From Rhodospirillales bacterium (GTDB lineage: Bacteria; Pseudomonadota; Alphaproteobacteria; Micavibrionales; Micavibrionaceae): a DNA stretch of 64,000 nt. The translations under genes were made by a program, and so were the position numbers. The stretch is taken from NCBI GenBank assembly GCA_020638155.1, contig JACKJB010000003.1, positions 186,001 through 250,000 of the forward strand, given 5' to 3'. This document shows positions 47,564-56,104 of this stretch, one piece after another. Positions within the stretch are counted from its first letter, which is position 1; each line of letters starts with the position of its first letter. Under the pieces are notes generated by a model, which had not been told where the DNA came from, made no database searches, and worked only from the letters and a program-made list of their open reading frames with translations.

Positions 47564-48508
47564 ATGGAACAGGGATTGGAAAAACGCTTTCGCAAACCGA
47601 AGGGTTGGCTTTGGGGACAGTTCAACAGCGCCCGCGGAGCCATATTGCGTTTTGGCAGGCTCAGCCGCCATGAAACGCCGCTTGCGCATATTCTTTATAT
47701 CGAAGGTTTATCAGAATATGCGGAGAAGACCTTCGAGCTGGCCCGCGATTTCAACAAGATGTCCTGCAACTTTTCGGTCCTGGACCGCCATGGGCAAGGA
47801 AAATCCACCCGCCACCTGGACGATCCGGAAAAGCAACACTCCCATGCGCTGGAGCATGATATTGCCGACCTGATCCAATACTGCGAAGAAAACATTCCGT
47901 CTCATGAAACGATTGTCCTGCTGGGCCATTCGACCGGCGGCCTCATAGCAACATTGGCGCTGGAACAAGCTCCCGAGCTTTTCAAAGCAGCCATTATCAC
48001 AGATCCTTTATATGGATTTGCCAATGAACTGGTCAAAAATAAAGAGCCTTTTTATGCACGGCTTCCTTCAAACTCAAAACTTTATGAAAAATATGTGCCC
48101 GGCATGGGCGGATGGTTGCCGCGTAACCATAAGAAAAGCCGTTTAAAAGAAGGCGATTTTTCCAGCGACCCTGTACGAAACAAAGTACACGATTTCTGGC
48201 CGGCCATGGATCACGATCTGCGCGCCGGAGCACCCACGCTGGGATGGATCATCGAGGTCTGCAAAGGTATCATGAAAACCAGAACCCCCGGCTTTGCAGA
48301 AAATATCGCGCAGCCTATACTGATTTTTACGGCAGGAGAAGACAAGCTGGTCAATAACGTCCATACGAACAGGATTGCTCCCCGTTTTCAAAACGCCGCA
48401 TTGCATCATTTTAGTACGGCACAGCATGAAATCCTGATGGAACAGGATCATATCCGCAAACCGGTCATGACCCGCATTCATGCTTTTCTGAAAAATTTGT
48501 GCCCTTAA
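47564..48508 (+). CDS. alpha/beta hydrolase, monoacylglycerol-lipase-like (second of three)
   Basis: 314 residues, same family as its neighbours. LDRHGQGKSTRHLDDPEKQH corresponds to the GHGxS region; the nucleophile is in LLGHSTGGLIA, the acid in TAGEDKLVNN and the His in AQHEILM. No signal peptide. It starts 57 bases after the first hydrolase. Compared with the first copy it lacks the classic HGxxEH oxyanion stretch near the N-terminus (YIEGLSEYAEKTFELARDF instead), so specificity may differ. Confidence 0.78.
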   Translation: MEQGLEKRFRKPKGWLWGQFNSARGAILRFGRLSRHETPLAHILYIEGLSEYAEKTFELARDFNKMSCNFSVLDRHGQGKSTRHLDDPEKQHSHALEHDIADLIQYCEENIPSHETIVLLGHSTGGLIATLALEQAPELFKAAIITDPLYGFANELVKNKEPFYARLPSNSKLYEKYVPGMGGWLPRNHKKSRLKEGDFSSDPVRNKVHDFWPAMDHDLRAGAPTLGWIIEVCKGIMKTRTPGFAENIAQPILIFTAGEDKLVNNVHTNRIAPRFQNAALHHFSTAQHEILMEQDHIRKPVMTRIHAFLKNLCP

Positions 48509-48556
48509 GCACACTAAGCGCTGGTCTGCGGCTACTATCCATATTAGGATAGTGGC

Positions 48557-49567
48557 ATGAAAACGAACGCGCTCCCCCATCCCGATCTCGAAGACCGTTT
48601 CCTGATGCCGCCCGGCTGGCGCTGGCACATGTTTAAAAATTCGCAAGGGCGCGATATCCGTTTTGGTTCTGTCGCCCCAGAGAGCGGTATTCCCGATGCG
48701 GTTGTTATCGTTCTGCAGGGCATGGGCGAGTTTACCGAGAAATATTTCGAGCTTGCCCATGACCTCCTAAAGCGCAACCTAAGCTTCTGGATGATCGACT
48801 GGCAGGGACAGGGTAAATCTCACCGTTATCTCAAAGACCCGCACAAGCGTCATTCCGGCGGTTTTTCGCAGGATGTTGATGATCTACATTACTTCATCAT
48901 GGAATATGTCAAGCACTCAGCCGTCCATCCGGATGTTGGCCGAATTCCCCTTGTCATGCTGGGACATTCCACCGGGGCGAATATCGGCCTGCGTTATCTT
49001 CAGCAATATCCGGAGATGTTTACCTGTGCCGCTTTTACAGCGCCGCTGATCGGCCTATCGGTTTTAAAACCCATGCCGTCGTGGCTAAGCCGCCCGATCA
49101 CCGCGGCATTCAAAGAGGCCATGGACCAGTCTTACGCCGGAATCCGTGACCGCCAGTGGCGGCCGGAAATGCGGGATGCCACGAAAAACGATATCCATTC
49201 CTCAGACCCGGCCCGTAAAGCCGTCCACAACAGCTGGTGCCAGTTCGATCCGGCCCTGCAAGTTGGGCAGGTCACTTACGGCTGGCTGCACGAAGCCAAT
49301 ATCTCCTGCTTGAAGCTGCAGAAGAAGGGGTTTCTGGAGACCGTCGAAACGCCCTGCCTGTTCGCGCTGGCCGGAAAAGACAGGCTGGTTGATAACGCCG
49401 CCGCCCGCAAAGCCATTGCCAGGATGCCAAATGCCAGGATACAGGAAATTCCCGGTGCAAAACACGAAATCCTGATGGAAACTGATGACATCCGTAACCG
49501 TTTTCTGGAAGCTTTTGACGAATTGCTGAAAAGCAATAACCTAAAGGAAAAGTTGAAACCTTTTTAA
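48557..49567 (+). CDS. alpha/beta hydrolase, monoacylglycerol-lipase-like (third of three)
   Basis: 336 residues, closest to the second copy. It shares the opening EDRFLMPPGWRWHMFKNSQG, the phrase VLQGMGEFTEKYFELAHDLL, WMIDWQGQGKSHRYLKDPHK, nucleophile LGHSTGANIG, acid AGKDRLVDNAA and AKHEILMETDDIR with the catalytic His. It starts 48 bases after the second hydrolase. The three form a tandem set probably transcribed together, which points to duplication and divergence. Confidence 0.8.
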   Translation: MKTNALPHPDLEDRFLMPPGWRWHMFKNSQGRDIRFGSVAPESGIPDAVVIVLQGMGEFTEKYFELAHDLLKRNLSFWMIDWQGQGKSHRYLKDPHKRHSGGFSQDVDDLHYFIMEYVKHSAVHPDVGRIPLVMLGHSTGANIGLRYLQQYPEMFTCAAFTAPLIGLSVLKPMPSWLSRPITAAFKEAMDQSYAGIRDRQWRPEMRDATKNDIHSSDPARKAVHNSWCQFDPALQVGQVTYGWLHEANISCLKLQKKGFLETVETPCLFALAGKDRLVDNAAARKAIARMPNARIQEIPGAKHEILMETDDIRNRFLEAFDELLKSNNLKEKLKPF

Positions 49568-49612
49568 AGAACAGGCACAATTCATCTGGAATTTTATTAA
49601 GGAAAGAGAGCC

Positions 49613-49861
49613 ATGTCTTTATCTGCTGACGATTTTGAAAACAACCGCTATATCCGCCTCAGTGACCGGATTCTTTTTGCTTTGGAAATGGCTTTGAACC
49701 AGGAAGACGTTGAGATCGCCGAAGCCCTTGTTCGCGCCCTGGAAATGGCGATGACCCGGAATACGGGTGGCGGTGAGTTCGTGGAACGCCGCGATTATCC
49801 GCCGGAAATCGAAACCGCGCTGGACAAGCTGGCCGCACTCAAAAAGCAGCGCGGCAAATAA
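49613..49861 (+). CDS. small orphan protein, 82 residues
   Basis: Not recognised. A helical acidic protein: LSDRILFALEMALNQEDVEI followed by AEALVRALEMAMT repeats a similar A-L-E-M-A helix. AAGGAAAG lies before the ATG. It follows the third hydrolase by 45 bases and ends where the convergent ligA stop begins. Possibly a small partner or regulator of the hydrolase set. Confidence 0.65.
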   Translation: MSLSADDFENNRYIRLSDRILFALEMALNQEDVEIAEALVRALEMAMTRNTGGGEFVERRDYPPEIETALDKLAALKKQRGK

Positions 49862-51949
49862 TTATCCTGCCCCGGTAATCAAAGCCAGCCATTCCTGCTC
49901 ACTCAGAACAAGCACCCCAAGTTCCTGCGCCTTTTTGAGCTTTGACCCGGCTTCAGCCCCGGCGACAACGTAATCTGTTTTTGATGATACAGAGCCGGAG
50001 GTTTTGGCACCCAGCGCTTCGGCGCGGGCCTTGGCTTCCGCGCGCGACATCAGTTCCAGCGTTCCCGTAAACACAACCGTTTTACCAGATACAGGGCTGT
50101 CCGCGGCTTGCGGCGCGTCATAAGATTCGATGTCTAATTCCAGTTCAAGTTCTGTTAGCACCTGCTGGTTATGTTTTTCAGCAAAAAACATCCGGATTTC
50201 TTCGGCGACACCCGGCCCGATATCTTCTATTGATAAAAGTTCTTCATAAGCGCCGCCGCCGCTATCGACCGCCTGCGTCATTTCATCGCGCAAATGCTGC
50301 AATGTCCGGTAATGGGCGGCCAGTCTTTTTGCCGTTGCTTCGCCGACCTGCCGGATGCCGAGCGCATAGATAAAGCGATTAAACGGAATCCTGCGCCGCT
50401 CATTGATCGAAGCAAACAGGTTTTCGGCGGATTTTTCACCCCAGCCTTCCCATTCCTGCAATGGCGGGGCCAAGCCCTTGTTGCGCTCTTCAAGGCGGAA
50501 AATATCGACCGGAGAGCGCACCAGGTCCTTTTCCCAGAACATCTGGATAATCTTATCACCCATCCCTTCGATATCGAACGCATTGCGCGAAACAAAATGC
50601 TTGAGCCGCTCTACCGCCTGCGCGGGACAGATTAGGCCCCCTGTACAGCGTACGGCAACTTCCCCCTCTTCCCGCAGCGCGAGAGAGTCACAGACGGGGC
50701 AGCGGAACGGGAATTTAAACGCTTCTTCCCTGCCGGTGCGTTTTTCTTCCAGCACTTTGACGACCTGCGGGATGACATCGCCTGCACGCTGGATGACGAC
50801 ATGATCGCCGATCTTCACGCCGAGGCGGTTGATTTCATCTTCGTTATGCAGCGTCGCATTAGAGACAACGACCCCGCCAACGGTAATCGGTTCCAGCCGC
50901 GCCACGGGAGTCAGCACCCCGGTCCGGCCAACCTGGATATCGATTTTATTGATGATCGTGACGGCCTGCTCCGCCGGGAATTTATGCGCGGTCGCCCAGC
51001 GCGGGGCGCGGGAAACAAAGCCCAGCCGATCCTGCCAGTCGAGGCGGTTAACCTTATAAACGATGCCGTCAATGTCATAAGGCAGCTCGGCGCGGTTACC
51101 CAGGATCTCTTTATAATATCGCAGCGGGCCGTCAACGCCGATCCCGACATAGGACGGCTCCGGGATCTGGAAGCCCCACGCCTTAAGCTTTTCACGGATA
51201 CCGCTTTGCGTATCTGCAATCTCGCTGCCCGTTTCCCCCAGCGCATAACCGAAGAAATGCAGCGGGCGCGTCTTCGTTACTTCGACATTAAGCTGGCGAA
51301 CGCTGCCTGCGGCGGCATTGCGCGGATTGGCGAAAATTTTCTTATCTTCCGCCGCGAGCTTTTGATTGAGCGCGGCAAACTCATCTTTGCGCATATAAAT
51401 CTCGCCGCGTACTTCCAGCGTTTCCGGCGCATCGGCGGGCAGCTCGTGCGGCACATCGGTAATCGTCATCACGTTCGCGGTGATATCTTCGCCTTCATAA
51501 CCGTCCCCGCGCGTTGCCGCCTGCACCAGCTTGCGGCCTTCATAGCGCAGCGAGCAGGACAGGCCGTCGATTTTCTGCTCGGCCAGAAGCTCCAGGCCGG
51601 AATCGCCGGGTTCATTCAGGAATCGTAAAATGCGGTCCCTGAATTCGCTATATTCTTCATCGTCAAACACGTTCGAGAGCGAGAGCATCGGCACGGCATG
51701 TTTGATTTTTTTGAAACCGGAGGACGGCGCGGCACCAACCTGCTGGGTCGGGCTGTCGGCGGTCATCAGTTCAGGGTAATCCGCTTCGATCTGCTCCAGA
51801 TCCCGGCGCATCGCGTCATAATCCGCATCGGATATTTCCGGGGCGTCGTCCTGATGGTACAGGCGGTCGTGCTTTTTAATCTCCGCCACCAGCTTATTAT
51901 GGCGGTCGCGGGCATCTTCCAGACTCATATCAAACAAAGCACCGGCCAT
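49862..51949 (-). CDS. ligA: NAD-dependent DNA ligase
   Basis: 695 residues; seals nicks using NAD+. The N-terminal Ia domain carries HDRLYHQDDAPEISDADYDA, and the adenylation Lys is at about 126 in LLAEQKIDGLSCSL. An OB fold follows. The four-Cys zinc finger is CPVCDSLALREEG... RCTGGLICPAQ. Helix-hairpin-helix repeats and a C-terminal BRCT domain (GKTVVFTGTLELMSRAEAKA) complete the usual architecture. AAGGACG precedes the ATG. A consensus-like promoter lies about 150 bases upstream (52096-52124), with a small ORF in between. Confidence 0.97.
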   Translation of the reverse strand: MAGALFDMSLEDARDRHNKLVAEIKKHDRLYHQDDAPEISDADYDAMRRDLEQIEADYPELMTADSPTQQVGAAPSSGFKKIKHAVPMLSLSNVFDDEEYSEFRDRILRFLNEPGDSGLELLAEQKIDGLSCSLRYEGRKLVQAATRGDGYEGEDITANVMTITDVPHELPADAPETLEVRGEIYMRKDEFAALNQKLAAEDKKIFANPRNAAAGSVRQLNVEVTKTRPLHFFGYALGETGSEIADTQSGIREKLKAWGFQIPEPSYVGIGVDGPLRYYKEILGNRAELPYDIDGIVYKVNRLDWQDRLGFVSRAPRWATAHKFPAEQAVTIINKIDIQVGRTGVLTPVARLEPITVGGVVVSNATLHNEDEINRLGVKIGDHVVIQRAGDVIPQVVKVLEEKRTGREEAFKFPFRCPVCDSLALREEGEVAVRCTGGLICPAQAVERLKHFVSRNAFDIEGMGDKIIQMFWEKDLVRSPVDIFRLEERNKGLAPPLQEWEGWGEKSAENLFASINERRRIPFNRFIYALGIRQVGEATAKRLAAHYRTLQHLRDEMTQAVDSGGGAYEELLSIEDIGPGVAEEIRMFFAEKHNQQVLTELELELDIESYDAPQAADSPVSGKTVVFTGTLELMSRAEAKARAEALGAKTSGSVSSKTDYVVAGAEAGSKLKKAQELGVLVLSEQEWLALITGAG

Positions 51950-52089
51950 GATCGTCCTTCAGTTCGTTTCGCGTTTAATTTTTTCAAGACACCAACCATT
52001 TGATTTTTATTCACTTTACTCAGTTCGTTTTGATCCGTCACCCCTGTCATTTTCAGGATTTGGGCGGGGGTGTTCCTGTCGTTTGTCAT
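51925..52089 (-). CDS. possible leaderless small ORF overlapping the ligA start, 54 residues
   Basis: Frame MTNDRNTPAQILKMTGVTDQ followed by NELSKVNKNQMVGVLKKLNA, basic, soluble and partly helical, ending inside the first 25 bases of ligA in another frame. The ATG coincides with the start point expected from the TTGCTA-N17-TATAAT promoter just upstream, so translation would have to be leaderless; no Shine-Dalgarno exists. It might couple translation to ligA. It could also be plain untranslated leader. Confidence 0.35.
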   Translation of the reverse strand: MTNDRNTPAQILKMTGVTDQNELSKVNKNQMVGVLKKLNAKRTEGRSWPVLCLI

Positions 52090-52095
52090 GGGATT

Positions 52096-52124
52096 ATTAT
52101 AGGAAAATATTCCCTTTTTAGCAA
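52096..52124 (-). promoter_or_regulatory. strong promoter of ligA
   Basis: On the minus strand TTGCTA (52119-52124), exactly 17 bases, then a perfect TATAAT (52096-52101). The expected start point is near 52089. Confidence 0.75.
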
Positions 52125-52134
52125 ATGTCCGTAG

Positions 52135-52249
52135 CGTTTTTTTACCACAGAGCGCACAGAGAACACAGAGGATTCACGGAGGATATTTTTTTACCCCTCT
52201 CCCTGAAGGGAGAGGGGGGTATGAAGACTTATCCGTGATGACCCGGCTT
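52135..52249. repeat. dispersed intergenic repeat, copy 1 (hairpin reaching into a gene's 3' end)
   Basis: The left part, TTTTACCACAGAGCGCACAG to ATATTTTTTTA, recurs at 52814-52880. The right part (52194-52249), with a perfect hairpin CCCTCTCCCT-GA-AGGGAGAGGG, recurs at 53039-53093 with a few differences. The right part continues into the last codons of the 186-residue gene ending at 52229. Together with the ligA leader it explains the 51950-52228 gap. Confidence 0.7.
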
Positions 52250-52789
52250 CCTGCCGGAATGGATCGAAACAACCTTGGAGCCGCCCGGCGGCGCGGGATC
52301 ACGCGGCTTGCTCTCATCAAGTGCGGCCAGCTTTTCTTCGACCAGCGCAAACGGCATCAGGTCATCCGCATTCTTTTGCTTAAAAGCGGCCAGCACCGTT
52401 TCCAGCACATCTCGCGATAACGGCCCCAGATAGCGGGCCGTGCCGCGCGGGCCGTCTTCTTCAGTAGCAAAAACCGGAAAATCTTCGAGCGGCAGGCGCC
52501 GCCGTAACAGGATCCGCCGGGGATCAAAATGCATGAAGCCGCGGCTGAACGCATCCCCAATCTCGAAATGGCCGAACTCAACCAGGAAATCATTCCCGGT
52601 CTTATCAGCACGTCCGTCTTCATCAAGCGGGCAGAAAACCAGAAGCTCATTATACGGGGAATCACTGGGACCATAGACCCGCCAGGAACCATAATACCGC
52701 CCCCGAATCAGCTTCGCTTCGTCATGCGGCTGGTTATCCGTTTCCAGCCGATCAACATGGTTCCTGTTAAAAAGACCTTTGATATGCAT
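52229..52789 (-). CDS. uncharacterised protein, 186 residues
   Basis: Not recognised. Begins MHIKGLFNRNHVDRLETDNQ, then KLIRGRYYGSWRVYGPSDSP, FDPRRILLRRRLPLEDFPVF and RDVLETVLAAFKQKNADDLM. The C-terminus PPGGSKVVSIHSGRKPGHHG is Gly/Pro-rich. No signal peptide or helix in the membrane. AGGA precedes the ATG. The last residues are encoded by the dispersed repeat at 52194-52249, so the C-terminus may have been reshaped by it. It sits between intergenic repeats, with ligA downstream. Confidence 0.65.
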   Translation of the reverse strand: MHIKGLFNRNHVDRLETDNQPHDEAKLIRGRYYGSWRVYGPSDSPYNELLVFCPLDEDGRADKTGNDFLVEFGHFEIGDAFSRGFMHFDPRRILLRRRLPLEDFPVFATEEDGPRGTARYLGPLSRDVLETVLAAFKQKNADDLMPFALVEEKLAALDESKPRDPAPPGGSKVVSIHSGRKPGHHG

Positions 52790-52813
52790 TCCTGTTTATC
52801 CTGTCTCCCAGCT

Positions 52814-53064
52814 TTATTTTTTACCACAGAGCACACAGAGAACACGAAGAATTTACGGAAAATATTTTTATCCCTCTTCCAAGGGGGAAGGGTCGCCAAG
52901 CTTAATGAGTCCTCAGGCGCATTTAGTCGGCTTGTCCGCCGTAGTTTTAGCGAAGGCGGAAGTTTGGGCGAGAGACTCTGATGACGGCCCTCACCCACTG
53001 CAGCCTGGGCTTTTCTATACGAAAAGCCGGGCTTCGTTGCCCTCTCCCTGAAGGGAGAGGGGGT
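52814..53064. repeat. composite intergenic repeat region
   Basis: A mosaic of three kinds of repeat. 52814-52895 is a second copy of the TTTTTACCACAGAG... element. 52925-52990 is a GC-rich dyad (CTTGTCCGCC / GGCGGA around TTTTAGCGAA). 53005-53064 has the AAAAGCC / GGCTTTT hairpin region followed by a copy of the CCCTCTCCCT hairpin. No gene is supported in it. It fills the gap between the 186-residue gene and the pyrophosphatase-like gene. Confidence 0.6.
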
Positions 53065-53065
53065 A

Positions 53066-53410
53066 TTAAGACTGATCCGTGATAACCCGGCTTTGGAAAA
53101 ACCGTTCCTGAAATTCAGTCTGACGGGTAATATCCTGTTTATGTATTGATTCCGCCGCGACAACCAGCTTGTCTTCGATATCATCATCACGGCGGATGAG
53201 GGCGATAACCTGCCCGGAAAAATGTGTGAGCGGCTGGTCCGGCCCGAGAACATAGGCATCGATCTCCTCCCCATCGGCAGCTTTGGTATCGGGCAGAAAA
53301 CCGTAATTAACCGGGTAGATCAGGGATGGATGATCCGGATGAGCGCTCCCCAGCGGTCTGTCGATCCGGACATCAACTGTTTTGCCAATCCATTCAACAC
53401 CGAGCTTCAT
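53066..53410 (-). CDS. small inorganic-pyrophosphatase-like protein
   Basis: 114 residues, resembling the short soluble pyrophosphatase-like family. TVDVRIDRPLGSAHPDHPSL, YPVNYGFLPDTKAADGEEID and AYVLGPDQPLTHFSGQVIAL are the core; the Asp/Glu cluster DGEEIDAY and the later DDDIEDKLVV supply metal-binding residues. It is shorter than classical PpA (about 170 residues), so activity on pyrophosphate is likely but not certain. The ATG at 53410 lies 3 bases after the recN stop, suggesting coupling. The final residues SRVITDQS come from repeat sequence. Confidence 0.7.
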   Translation of the reverse strand: MKLGVEWIGKTVDVRIDRPLGSAHPDHPSLIYPVNYGFLPDTKAADGEEIDAYVLGPDQPLTHFSGQVIALIRRDDDIEDKLVVAAESIHKQDITRQTEFQERFFQSRVITDQS

Positions 53411-53413
53411 CAC

Positions 53414-55057
53414 TCACGTCCCGGTTTCCATCAGCTTGTCCGCGGCGGCGCGGGCTTCGGTGGTGATTTCGGCACCGGAGATCATGCGGGCGATTTCTTC
53501 GCGGCGCTCGTGCAGTTCGTCCAGCGGGATAACGGTGGTTTTAACATCTTCCTTACCGCTTTTCAGGACAATAAGGTGATGCGCGGCGCGGGCGGCAACC
53601 TGCGGGGCGTGGGTCACGACCAGGATTTGTTTATCGCGGGCCAGGCGGGCCAATCGGTCGCCAACGGCGCTGGCGGTCGCGCCGCCGATCCCGCTATCGA
53701 CTTCATCAAAAATCATGCTGCCCGCCATTCCCGTGGCCGCCATAACGACTTTAAGCGCAAGCATGAAGCGCGACATTTCCCCGCCCGAAGCGATCTTGTT
53801 CAGCGGGCCGGGCGCACTGCCGGGGTTGGTTGCGACCAGGAACCGTACGCGATCAAAGCCGCCCGGCCCCCAGGCAGAGTCTTCTTCAAGCTGTTCGACC
53901 TGCGTCACGAAACGCGCTTTATCAAGTTTGAGCGGCGGCAATTCGGCGGCGACCAGTTTATCGAGCTTCGCGGCTGTTTTCGTGCGCTGTTCATGGGTTT
54001 TGCGCGCGGCGTCCAGATAAGCGGCGCGGCTTTGGTCAACCTGTTTCATCAGCCCGGCCAGCGCGCCGTCCTGCGCGTCGATCAGGTTGAGCTGCTGCGC
54101 GAGTGTTTCTCGGACCGCCGGCAGGTCATCGACATCACACTGGTGTTTGCGGGCCTGCCCGCGCAGGGCGTAAAGCCGGTCGTCAATTTCACTTAAGCTA
54201 TAGTCATTTTCATCGAGATCGGCGGACAGCCCCTGGATCAGGCTGATGACCTCGCGGATTTCGGCGGACGCGCGGTCGGCGCCGTCAATCATGGCCTGCC
54301 CGTCATCCCCGGCACGCTCCAGCATCCGGCTGGCGGAACCGATCATATTGTCGGCTTCGGATAAGGTTTCGTAGGCACCATTCAGCCCTTCCATGATCTG
54401 GTCGCGTTTCATCAGGCGCTCGCGCAAATGCGCCAATGTCTGCTCTTCGCCCGGCTGCGGGGCGAGCGCGTCGAGATCTTCGACCGCCTGGCGCAAATAG
54501 TTTTCTTCGGCGCGGGCCTTGTCCATATCGTCCTGCGCGGTTTGCAGCTTTTGCTTTGCCGTCTGCCATGTCTCCCATGCGGCGGAGAGCGCGGCGCGGT
54601 CGATCCCGGCGTAATCATCGAGCATATCTTTATGGGTTTTCGGGTCTAACAGCCCCTGCGTGTCGAACTGGCCGTGGATTTCAACCAGCATATCCCCCGC
54701 CTGCTTTAGTAAGCCGATACTGACGGGCTGGTCGTTGATGAAAGCGCGGCTGCCGCCGTCGGCCTTGACGATCCGGCGCAGGATCAGGGTATTATCGCTT
54801 TCCAGCCCCTGCCCGCCCAGAAAAGCGTGGACCGGGTGTTCTGTCTCCAGATGAAACTCGGCGCTGACCTGCGCCTGGTCTTGTCCCCGGCGGACCAGTC
54901 CGGTTTCAGAGCGCGCCCCCAATGCCAGCCCCAGCGAATCAAGCAGGATCGACTTCCCGGCCCCGGTTTCCCCGGTCAGGGCGCAAAAGCCCGGCTGGAA
55001 TTCAATGGTTAGCTGGTCAATCAACACCACGTTTTTTATGGCAAGAGCGGCAAGCAT
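53414..55057 (-). CDS. recN: DNA repair protein RecN
   Basis: 547 residues; SMC-like ATPase acting in double-strand break repair. Walker A is in ALTGETGAGKSILLDSLGLA, followed by a long coiled coil (about 150-370), the signature ASGGEMSRFMLALK and Walker B MIFDEVDSGIGGATA. Total length and order are standard. The small pyrophosphatase-like gene follows directly. No SOS box was recognised in the short divergent region before the GT2 gene. Confidence 0.96.
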   Translation of the reverse strand: MLAALAIKNVVLIDQLTIEFQPGFCALTGETGAGKSILLDSLGLALGARSETGLVRRGQDQAQVSAEFHLETEHPVHAFLGGQGLESDNTLILRRIVKADGGSRAFINDQPVSIGLLKQAGDMLVEIHGQFDTQGLLDPKTHKDMLDDYAGIDRAALSAAWETWQTAKQKLQTAQDDMDKARAEENYLRQAVEDLDALAPQPGEEQTLAHLRERLMKRDQIMEGLNGAYETLSEADNMIGSASRMLERAGDDGQAMIDGADRASAEIREVISLIQGLSADLDENDYSLSEIDDRLYALRGQARKHQCDVDDLPAVRETLAQQLNLIDAQDGALAGLMKQVDQSRAAYLDAARKTHEQRTKTAAKLDKLVAAELPPLKLDKARFVTQVEQLEEDSAWGPGGFDRVRFLVATNPGSAPGPLNKIASGGEMSRFMLALKVVMAATGMAGSMIFDEVDSGIGGATASAVGDRLARLARDKQILVVTHAPQVAARAAHHLIVLKSGKEDVKTTVIPLDELHERREEIARMISGAEITTEARAAADKLMETGT

Positions 55058-55183
55058 GTTTGTCGAATTTCCCCAAAATCCTTCGTGAACATTTCAACTA
55101 TAGCGCGGTCAGGGCTTTGTCTTCCAGAGTAAAAATGATACCGTAAACAGGCTTGTTTGAATTCCAGACCGGGATACATTTCC

Positions 55184-56104
55184 ATGACGATTGCCGTTTT
55201 ACTGCCTTGCCATAACGAAGGGCCCGCGATTTACGAGGTTGTGCGGTCTTTCCAGAAAGCCCTGCCCGGTGCGACGGTGTATGTTTACGATAACAACTCC
55301 ACCGATAACACGACCGAAGAAGCGCGGCGCGCCGGGGCGATCGTCCGCAGCGAAACGCGGCAGGGCAAGGGCCATGTGATCCGCCGCATGTTCGCCGATG
55401 TCGAAGCCGACATCTATGTCATGGCAGACGGGGACGGCACATATGATGCGGAAGTCGCACCGGAGCTGGTTGAAAAACTGCGCAGCGAGAATCTCGACAT
55501 GGTTGTCGGCGCGCGCCAATCCGTCGAAGGGCAGGAAACCTACCGCAAAGGTCATGAGTTCGGTAACTGGCTGCTGACCACGACGGTGCGCACGATTTTC
55601 GGGCACGGCTTTAGGGATATGCTCTCCGGCTACCGCGTGTTTTCGCGGCGGTTCGTTAAATCATTCCCGGCGCTCTCGACAGGATTCCAGATTGAAACCG
55701 AGATCACCATTCACGCGCTGAGCCTGACCCTGCCCTGCGCGGAGATCGATACCAAATATTTCGAGCGCGCCGAGGGAACGGCCAGCAAGCTTAGCACCTA
55801 TAAAGACGGGATCCTGATCCTGAGCTTTATCATGCTGCTGTTCAAGGAAATCAGGCCGTTTATTTTCTTTACCGCGATTGCGCTTTTGATGGCGATCTTA
55901 TCGTTCGGGCTGGGATTACCGGTGATTATCGAGTTTTTCGAGACCGGCCTTGTGCCACGCCTGCCGACCGCGATCTTAAGCGCGTCAATCATGATGATCG
56001 GCGTACTGTCCTTCCTGTGCGGGATTATTCTCGACAGTCTCAGCCGGGGCCGGATCGAGCAGAAGCGTTTACGTTACATCGCCACAGCGACCAGTAAAGA
56101 ATGA
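55184..56104 (+). CDS. family 2 glycosyltransferase (polyprenyl-phosphate hexosyltransferase type)
   Basis: 306 residues. GT-A fold with IAVLLPCHNEGPAIYEVVRS, VYVYDNNSTDNTTEEARRAG and the DxD-like VMADGDGTYDAE. LSGYRVFSRRFVKSFPALST and FQIETEITIHAL are typical of DPM1/GtrB-like enzymes. Two C-terminal helices follow (FIFFTAIALLMAILSFGLGL, ILSASIMMIGVLSFLCGIIL). It probably makes a polyprenyl-phosphate sugar on the inner face of the membrane. The stop overlaps the GtrA start by 4 bases. I prefer the ATG at 55184 over an in-frame TTG 9 codons earlier. Confidence 0.87.
   Translation: MTIAVLLPCHNEGPAIYEVVRSFQKALPGATVYVYDNNSTDNTTEEARRAGAIVRSETRQGKGHVIRRMFADVEADIYVMADGDGTYDAEVAPELVEKLRSENLDMVVGARQSVEGQETYRKGHEFGNWLLTTTVRTIFGHGFRDMLSGYRVFSRRFVKSFPALSTGFQIETEITIHALSLTLPCAEIDTKYFERAEGTASKLSTYKDGILILSFIMLLFKEIRPFIFFTAIALLMAILSFGLGLPVIIEFFETGLVPRLPTAILSASIMMIGVLSFLCGIILDSLSRGRIEQKRLRYIATATSKE

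Noticed and set aside
50801..51628. 275-codon open frame antisense to ligA
   Set aside because: ligA is complete and conserved; no promoter or ribosome site supports the other strand.
52194..52222. Intrinsic terminator at the CCCTCTCCCT hairpin
   Set aside because: On the strand of the upstream gene the hairpin is followed by an A-run, not a T-run, so it is treated as part of a repeat.
53222..54196. 324-codon open frame antisense to recN and the pyrophosphatase-like gene
   Set aside because: It covers conserved motifs of two real genes on the other strand and has no family features.
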